The translations under genes were made by a program, and so were the position numbers. Positions 58,638-64,000 of a stretch of DNA of 64,000 nucleotides are shown here, in pieces. The stretch lies in the NCBI GenBank assembly GCA_003538135.1, contig DPOR01000005.1, positions 111,927 through 175,926 of the forward strand, read 5' to 3'. The notes under the pieces were generated by a model, which saw nothing but the letters and a program-made list of their open reading frames with translations, had not been told where the DNA came from and ran no database searches. The stretch is from Oscillospiraceae bacterium (GTDB taxonomy: Bacteria; Bacillota; Clostridia; Oscillospirales; Acutalibacteraceae). Within the stretch, counting starts at the first letter, position 1; each line of letters opens with the position of its first letter.

Positions 58638-59348
58638 TTATATGAGCGGCTTTTTTGAAATCTGTGCCGAAGGGCGCGGATATTTTGTCGCAGTATGCGA
58701 TATCTTTTTTACGTTTATCAGAACTCTCTCTCCGCCGTCGGGCAGGATAAAAGACTCTGTCTTTTCTGTCTCGCCGCCGAGCACGGCAATTGCTTTTTCG
58801 GCGCAGCCGAGCTCCTCGCTGCCCTTTGCGCCCTTCATCGCGCAGAATGTTCCGCCGACCTTCACGAACGGCAGGCAGTATTCGCACAGCACGTTCATCG
58901 CCGCGACCGCGCGCGAGACCGCAAAATCGAAGCTCTCGCGCAGCTCGCCCCGACCCGCCTCCTCGGCGCGCGCATGGACTACATTGGCGGAAAGTCCGAG
59001 CTCTTCAACGCTCTGCGAGACGAACGCGAGCTTTTTGCCGGTCGAGTCGAGCATGGTGAGCTCTATCTCGGGACGGGCTATCAGCAGCGGAATTCCCGGA
59101 AAGCCGCCGCCCGTGCCAACGTCTATGACCCTGTCCCCCGCGTTGAGCTCGATCATGCGAAGCGCAGTGAGGCTGTCCGCAAAGTGCTTTACGGCTATCC
59201 CCTCGGGGTCGGTTATGGCGGTGAGATTGAGCACCTTGTTTTTTTCGACGAGCAGCGACGCAAAAAGCTCGAATCTTTCGAGCGCCTGCGCGTCTAAGTC
59301 AACGCCGATATCGGCGCAGATATTTTTAAGCCTGTCCTTATTTATCAT
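58638..59348 (-). CDS. rsmG: 16S rRNA (guanine527-N7)-methyltransferase
   Basis: 236 aa. VLNLTAITDPEGIAVKHFAD, then the SAM-binding VIDVGTGGGFPGIPLLIARP, LDSTGKKLAFV and SRAVAAMNVLCEYCLPFV; Lys in AMKGAKGSEEL. Methylates G527; loss gives low-level streptomycin resistance. Its start lies within the end of mnmG (11-nt overlap). Confidence 0.96.
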   Translation of the reverse strand: MINKDRLKNICADIGVDLDAQALERFELFASLLVEKNKVLNLTAITDPEGIAVKHFADSLTALRMIELNAGDRVIDVGTGGGFPGIPLLIARPEIELTMLDSTGKKLAFVSQSVEELGLSANVVHARAEEAGRGELRESFDFAVSRAVAAMNVLCEYCLPFVKVGGTFCAMKGAKGSEELGCAEKAIAVLGGETEKTESFILPDGGERVLINVKKISHTATKYPRPSAQISKKPLI

Positions 59349-61218
59349 GTTTTCTGTTCTCCCTCTCCAGATGAATCAGCAGCACCGAAATGTCCGCAGG
59401 GCTGACTCCCGATATTCTCGACGCCTGGCCGACGTTCTCGGGGCGTATCTTTGAGAGCTTCTCGACTGCCTCAAGTCTCAGCCCGCCGAGCGCGGCATAG
59501 TCTATATCCCGCGGGATTTTTTTGACCTCCAAACGGCGCATCTCGTCAACCTGCGCCTGCTGGCGCTTTATGTAGCCCTCATATTTGATATCTATTTCAA
59601 CCTGCTCGAACACCTCTTTGGGATAATTCGGGCGTGTCGGGTCAAACGGTGCGAGCAGCTTATAGTCGGCCTGCGGACGGCGCAGCAGCTCCGAGAGCCT
59701 TATTCCGCCGTCTATGGGCGATGTTTCACGTGAAACAAGCAGGTCGTTTAATTCCTTGCAGGCGTGGATAGTCGTGCTTTCCGCGCGGCGCTTCTCCTCG
59801 TCTATGAGCTCAAGCTTGCGGCAAAACGCATCGTAGCGCTCCTGCGAGATAAGTCCCAACTTGTAGCCCGTGGGAGTTAAGCGGCGGTCTGCGTTGTCCT
59901 GGCGGAGCAAAAGTCTGTATTCCGAGCGCGAGGTCATCATTCTGTACGGGTCGGAGCAGCCCTTTGTGACGAGGTCGTCTATGAGCGTTCCGATATACGA
60001 TCCGGCGCGGTCGAGCTCGAGCGCGGGCTTGCCCTGAACTTTAAGCGCCGCGTTGATTCCCGCAACAAGACCCTGCGCGGCGGCCTCCTCATAGCCGCTG
60101 GAGCCGTTGAACTGACCCGCGCCGAAGAGCCCGTCGAAGTCGATGAACTCAAGGCTGCGTTTGAGCGCAAGCGGGTCTATGCAGTCATACTCTATCGCAT
60201 AGGCGGTGCGCATGACTTCGCAGTGCTCGAGTCCGGGAATCGTATGCAGGAACTTCAGCTGCACATCCTCGGGCAGTGAGGACGAAAGTCCCTGAAGATA
60301 CATCTCCAGAGTCTCTGCGCCGCAGGGCTCTATGAATATCTGATGCCGCTCCTTCTCTGAAAAGCGGACTATTTTATCCTCTATGCTCGGGCAGTAGCGC
60401 GGCCCTACTCCGTCTATCTTGCCCGAAAAAAGCGGCGAGCGGTGGAGATTCGAGAGAATGACTTTCTTAGTCTCCTCCCCCGTATAAGTCACATAGCACT
60501 CGCTCTTGTTCTTCACCTCGTACTTGCCCGTGAACGAGAACGGCACTATATCCTCATCGCCGAACTGCGGCTCGAGCTTTTCGGTGTCAACGCTTCTGCG
60601 GTTGACTCGCGCGGGCGTGCCCGTCTTAAAGCGGCGCAGCGGGAGTCCGAGAGCCTTGAGCGATTTCGAAAGCTCCGTTGCCGGGAACATCCCGTCCGGA
60701 CCGCTCTCATATGAGACGTCGCCGATATAGACTCTGCCGCCGAGGAATGTGCCCGTTGCGAGCACCACACACTTCGCGCGGTAGACGGCCTCGAGTCTGG
60801 TGGTAAGCACCCACTCGCCGGAGTCATAATAAATATCGACTATTTCAGCCTGTCTGAGCGTCAGATTCTCCTGCTCCTCAAGCGTTCTTTTCATATATGC
60901 GCTGTATGCGCGTCTGTCAATCTGCGCGCGCGGGCTGTGAACCGCGGGGCCTTTGCCGAGATTGAGCATACGCATTTGAAGCGTATTCGCGTCTGCCGCA
61001 AGACCCATCTCGCCGCCGAGCGCGTCTATCTCGCGCACGAGGTGTCCTTTTGAAGTTCCGCCTATCGACGGGTTGCACGGCATATTGCCGACCCAATCGA
61101 GGTTGACGGTAAACACCTCCGTCCTGCAGCCGAGACGCGCCGAAGCAAGCCCCGCCTCGATTCCCGCGTGACCCGCGCCTATGACGGCAACATCTATTCT
61201 ACCCGCATCGTATTTCAT
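59338..61218 (-). CDS. mnmG: tRNA uridine-5-carboxymethylaminomethyl modification enzyme MnmG
   Basis: 626 aa. FAD-binding start VAVIGAGHAGIEAGLASARL, NPSIGGTSKGHLVREIDALG, FKTGTPARVNRRSVD, YCPSIEDKIVRF and FNGSSGYEEAAAQGLVAGIN, all MnmG signatures. Modifies U34 of several tRNAs together with MnmE. ATG at 61218; upstream ACTGACCG shows no strong ribosome site. A perfect parS lies inside the coding sequence at 59722-59737. Confidence 0.97.
   Translation of the reverse strand: MKYDAGRIDVAVIGAGHAGIEAGLASARLGCRTEVFTVNLDWVGNMPCNPSIGGTSKGHLVREIDALGGEMGLAADANTLQMRMLNLGKGPAVHSPRAQIDRRAYSAYMKRTLEEQENLTLRQAEIVDIYYDSGEWVLTTRLEAVYRAKCVVLATGTFLGGRVYIGDVSYESGPDGMFPATELSKSLKALGLPLRRFKTGTPARVNRRSVDTEKLEPQFGDEDIVPFSFTGKYEVKNKSECYVTYTGEETKKVILSNLHRSPLFSGKIDGVGPRYCPSIEDKIVRFSEKERHQIFIEPCGAETLEMYLQGLSSSLPEDVQLKFLHTIPGLEHCEVMRTAYAIEYDCIDPLALKRSLEFIDFDGLFGAGQFNGSSGYEEAAAQGLVAGINAALKVQGKPALELDRAGSYIGTLIDDLVTKGCSDPYRMMTSRSEYRLLLRQDNADRRLTPTGYKLGLISQERYDAFCRKLELIDEEKRRAESTTIHACKELNDLLVSRETSPIDGGIRLSELLRRPQADYKLLAPFDPTRPNYPKEVFEQVEIDIKYEGYIKRQQAQVDEMRRLEVKKIPRDIDYAALGGLRLEAVEKLSKIRPENVGQASRISGVSPADISVLLIHLERENRKHDK
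59722..59737. promoter_or_regulatory. Second parS site, inside mnmG
   Basis: TGTTTCACGTGAAACA, identical to the site at 57583. On the coding strand it forms part of LVSRET. The reading frame is kept, so the site and protein sequence coexist. Confidence 0.95.
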
Positions 61219-61289
61219 TCGGTCAGTACCTCTATTCTCAACAGTATATCGCGCCGAACGCAAAGAGCGCGGCGCGGAAAATTTATAAT

Positions 61290-61545
61290 CAGTCGGTGTC
61301 GTTGCGACGAGCAGACGCACCCTACAAAGGGACTTTGAAAAATTAAACGGTCGGAGCAAAGCGGGCAACTGCGTGCAATAACCCCTCAGTCTCGGCTTCG
61401 CCGAGTCGGCTCCCCTGCAGGGGAGCCGACGAAACTTTTCTTTGTAATATCAAAAACCGCTTTCAAAGTTGGTCGAAATAAACATCCTGTGCCGCTATCG
61501 CGTCAGCGGTGCGTCGAGTCGCCGCACCCTACGGTCTGTGTTTAA
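61290..61545. repeat. Mosaic of dispersed repeat modules upstream of mnmG
   Basis: GACGCACCCTACAAAGG (61310-61326); an inverted copy of 3508-3562 at 61376-61435 (AACCCCTCAGTCTCGGCTTC, CGGCTCCCCTGCAGGGGAGC); and GTGCGTCGAGTCGCCGCACC at 61508-61527. No coding signal. With copy B and the modules to its right this fills the 1.0-kb gap between mnmG and mnmE. Confidence 0.75.
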
Positions 61546-61556
61546 CATTGTAAATC

Positions 61557-62092
61557 ATGCAAGCTCCAAAAAGGTAAAGCAAGCGACTTGATAAAAACCG
61601 ATGAGCAAGTTTCCAATAGCCGTGCCGCAGTGTAACAGGCTATCTGAGAACGCGGGCAACGTCGCCGAAGCGCCGCCGGTGGCGGATAAAGCGAGGCGAT
61701 GTTGGCGAAAAACAAGGAGCATAGCGCCCGCTCCAAGGGCGATAGGCGACTATGTTTTGAGAGGGCTGAACGGCTTGCGCAGCAAGCCGCACGAGCCCGC
61801 ACTCGTCCAAGCTCCAGCGCGTTTGCGGGCGAATGTGCCGAGCTACCTACTGAGTAGCACAAGCTATGTACTGCGGCGCGGCGTTCGCGGGGTCTCGGGG
61901 CGAAGCCCTGAGTTTGCTTTTCTTTTGCAGGCGTTTTCTTTTTCAAATAAAAAGAAAATGCCGAAACGCTGTAGAAGATAAAATATTTAGCTAAGGTAGG
62001 TAGCGAAGGTGGTGGGTAAAAAATTTATAGTATAACATCGTGCCGCTGTCACAGCAAAGGGTCGTCGAGTCGCCGACCCCTACAAAGTCACT
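61557..62092 (-). repeat. Long dispersed element, copy B (about 0.53 kb, inverted)
   Basis: Read on the minus strand it follows copy A (54129-54545) from TAGGGGTCGGCGACTCGACG to ATCAAGTCGCTTGCTTTACC. It carries an extra stretch of about 110 nt near 61645-61755 (CGCCACCGGCGGCGCTTCGG) that copy A lacks. The shared central part around GAAAAAGAAAACGCCTGC is almost identical. Confidence 0.82.
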
Positions 62093-62099
62093 GAAAATC

Positions 62100-62215
62100 T
62101 ATTTATTACCGCCCGTGTCTTGTAATACACTCTCTGCTTGAGGTTTGACCTCTGTGCCGCCTGCGGCGGCAGCGGTGCGTCGAGTCGCCGCACCCTACAA
62201 AAAGCCCGTTTATTT
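62100..62215. repeat. Inverted copy of the 3612-3700 module
   Basis: CTCTGTGCCGCCTGCGGCGG and GTGCGTCGAGTCGCCGCACC, ending CTACAAAAAG; inverse of the module near 3612-3675. Confidence 0.72.
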
Positions 62216-62242
62216 TACACAACTCGCAACACCTGTCGCAAA

Positions 62243-63613
62243 TCACTTTCCGACGCAGAACTGCGAAAACACTTCGCTGACTACCGCCTCGCTTGCGCGT
62301 TCGCCGGTCAGCTCGAGCAGGGCGTCAACGGCGCAGTCGGCGCAAACGTTGACCGCGTCGAGCGTGACTCCGTTTTCGAGCGCCGAGAGCGCGTCCTTTA
62401 TGCTGTCTAAGGCGCGGACGCAGCAGCTTCGCTGGCGTTCGCTCGTCAGCGCGGCGGCAGAGGGATCGAAGTCCGAAGTGCCGAGCAGGTCGGACAGCGC
62501 CTTTTCAAGCTCGCCGCCGCCCTCCGCCGTCTTTGCGGAAATTTCGACATAGGCGCCGAAGCGGTTCTTTATATATTCAGTGTCGCAGACAAAGCCGAGG
62601 TCGCTCTTGTTGACGACCGCGAGACTGCGCCTGCCGGAGCAGAAATCCACTATCTCCCTGTCCTCGTCGGTGAGCTCCTGTGCGCCGTCAAAGACGGCAA
62701 TGACCAGCTCGGCGCGGGAGAGACGCTTTTTCGCAAGCTCAACGCCGATGCTCTCGACCTCGTTGTCCGTGTCGCGTATTCCGGCGGTGTCCGCAAGGCG
62801 CAGCAGATTCTCGCCGACCCTGACGGTCTGCTCCACCACGTCGCGCGTCGTGCCGGGAACGTCGGTAACTATCGACCGCTCGCAGCCGCTCAGGAGGTTC
62901 ATAAGCGTGGATTTTCCGACATTCGGTCTGCCGACTATAACCGTATCCACGCCCTGCGTTATCGCCCTTCCGTTTTCAAAACCGCGTATGAGCGCTTCAA
63001 GCTCAAGCTTTGCCGATGTAAATGTTTTTTCGAGCTCGTCCGCTGAGAGCTCTTCTATATCCTCGTCGGGATAATCGACCCACGCGCTCAAATGGGCGCA
63101 GACGTTTATAATGCTGTGGGCAACCTCTTCTATTTTTCCGCTGAGTCTGCCCTCGAGGGTATTGAACGCCGCGCTCGCCGCCTGTTCGCCCTGCGCGGAG
63201 ATGAGCGACATGACGCTCTCCGCCTTGGCAAGGTCTATGCGGCCGTTTAAAAATGCGCGTTTCGTGAACTCGCCGGGTCCCGCGGGCTGAGCGCCCGCAC
63301 CGAGCACCGCACGCAGAACGCGGCGGACTATATACACTCCGCCGTGGCACGACAGCTCGACCGTATCCTCGCCCGTGTAGCTTTTGGGTGCGCGAAAAAC
63401 CAAGGCTATCGCCTCGTCTATCGGCTTTCCGTCAAGGTTTACCGTGCCGAAGTGCGCGGTATATCCTGCCGCCTCGCTCAGCGGCTTTCCGGAAACCGCC
63501 GAAAAGACCTTATCCGCAACGGCTATTGCGTCGCCGCCCGAAATGCGGACTATGCCTATACCGCCCGCCGCGTTAGGCGTGGCGATCGCGGCAACAGTGC
63601 CCGTCTGTTCCAC
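62243..63613 (-). CDS. mnmE: tRNA modification GTPase MnmE
   Basis: 456 aa from a GTG at 63613 (AGAGGTG 6 nt upstream), giving MEQTGTVAAIATPNAAGGIG; an ATG 18 nt earlier has no ribosome site. Order: folate-binding N-domain (AGPGEFTKRAFLNGRIDLAK), helical domain, inserted G domain with GRPNVGKSTLMN (P-loop), TDVPGTTRD, DTAGIRDT and NKSD, and the C-terminal FCVGK that carries the catalytic Cys (usual C-I-G-K). Partner of MnmG. Separated from mnmG by 1 kb of repeats. Confidence 0.95.
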   Translation of the reverse strand: MEQTGTVAAIATPNAAGGIGIVRISGGDAIAVADKVFSAVSGKPLSEAAGYTAHFGTVNLDGKPIDEAIALVFRAPKSYTGEDTVELSCHGGVYIVRRVLRAVLGAGAQPAGPGEFTKRAFLNGRIDLAKAESVMSLISAQGEQAASAAFNTLEGRLSGKIEEVAHSIINVCAHLSAWVDYPDEDIEELSADELEKTFTSAKLELEALIRGFENGRAITQGVDTVIVGRPNVGKSTLMNLLSGCERSIVTDVPGTTRDVVEQTVRVGENLLRLADTAGIRDTDNEVESIGVELAKKRLSRAELVIAVFDGAQELTDEDREIVDFCSGRRSLAVVNKSDLGFVCDTEYIKNRFGAYVEISAKTAEGGGELEKALSDLLGTSDFDPSAAALTSERQRSCCVRALDSIKDALSALENGVTLDAVNVCADCAVDALLELTGERASEAVVSEVFSQFCVGK

Positions 63614-63779
63614 GGTGTTCACCTCTTTCATCTGTAATAGTTTATTATAACGCAGGAAAGCCTGCGGAGTTATCGAAATTAAAAATATGGGGATTTTGTG
63701 TTGTTTGTTTGAGTAAAGCAACGCCGCATCTTCAAAAAATTACGGCAGGCTTACACGGGCAGAAAACATATCCCGCCAC

Positions 63780-64000
63780 TGCGGTCTATGGTTGACATTG
63801 GAAATTATAAATTGTTGCAAGCCCGGAAAAAGTAAAGCAAACGACTTTATAAACCCCGAGGAACAAGCCTCCAATAGCCTCGCCGCAGTGGTAGAAGCTG
63901 TCTGAGAACTGCGAGGGAACGGCTTGCAAAGCAAGCCGCACGAGCCCGTACTGTTTGAGCGAAGCGAGTTTACGGGCGAATGTGCCGAGCTGCCTACTGA
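63780..64000 (-). repeat. Long dispersed element, copy C, cut by the window edge
   Basis: GCGGTCTATGGTTGACATTG, AAAGTAAAGCAAACGACTTT, ACAAGCCTCCAATAGCC, AACGGCTTGCAAAGCAAGCC and CGAATGTGCCGAGCTGCCTA correspond to the matching part of copies A and B. The orientation is that of copy B. Confidence 0.78.

Noticed and set aside
63614..63631. ATG at 63631 as the start of mnmE
   Set aside because: No ribosome site before it, whereas AGAGGTG stands correctly before the GTG at 63613, which gives the family's usual N-terminus.
1..64000. CRISPR array
   Set aside because: The repeats seen are dispersed modules in both orientations, not regularly spaced short repeats with unique spacers, and no cas genes are present.

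Overview
The window looks like chromosomal DNA from a spore-forming, Gram-positive anaerobe of the Clostridia, most likely an uncultured gut member of the Oscillospirales. This is an inference from several signs: moderately high G+C (judged by eye), AGGAGG-type ribosome binding sites with frequent TTG and GTG starts, spoVT, a T-box leader, luxS with mtnN, an [FeFe]-hydrogenase-like signalling operon, and an L-fucose catabolic operon. The right end holds mnmE-mnmG-rsmG-noc-parA-parB on the minus strand with two perfect parS sites. This is the classic origin-proximal block of Firmicutes, so oriC probably lies just beyond position 64000.

Layout. 1-3250 (minus): the 5' end of ileS with its isoleucine T-box leader, preceded by a five-gene operon (DRTGG protein, RsbW-like ATPase, divergent [FeFe] hydrogenase, second DRTGG protein, small acidic protein). 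3250-6230: dispersed non-coding repeats, then a visibly AT-richer island (Mor-type regulator, lipoprotein, DUF4230 protein). 6236-7761: a DUF5058-type membrane protein pair. 7979-11566: an Asp-rich unknown protein, spoVT, a tandem glycine riboswitch controlling a TRIC/UPF0126 channel, a small membrane protein and a flavodoxin. 11762-13806: an orphan agr-like GHKL kinase with a LytTR regulator. 13984-19502: an ABC exporter with fucU, an FGGY kinase and fucI. 19850-21783: tRNA-Arg with a duplicated 3' region, then a second FGGY kinase behind an operator-like promoter.

21917-33227: lipoprotein, cell-shape cluster mreB-mreC-mreD-mrdA-minD, sanA-like gene, nadD-yqeK-rsfS-leuS and rpsU. 33315-38319: M24 peptidase, GH30 hydrolase, HAD phosphatase, rpe and mecA. 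38438-41018: rnfD-, rnfE- and rnfA-like genes without rnfB, rnfC or rnfG, in which the covalent-FMN motif and most of the iron-sulfur cysteines are missing. This apparently redox-silent Rnf module is the most unusual system in the window. 41079-46134: putative GH, GH13 amylase, degenerate LCP protein and transglutaminase lipoprotein. 46148-48462: folate genes folE-folP-folB-folK. 48479-53972: FAD-dependent oxidoreductase, tRNA-Tyr, tRNA-Thr, mtnN-luxS, a CDF transporter and a metallophosphoesterase. 54815-63613: 2-hydroxyacid dehydrogenase, then the origin-proximal block.

A mosaic of dispersed repeats fills most of the larger gaps (3.3-3.9, 28.1, 36.1, 54.0-54.7, 61.3-62.2 and 63.7-64.0 kb). 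It includes three copies of a roughly 0.4-0.5 kb element. Promoters are given only where both boxes and a 17-18 nt spacer can be read.
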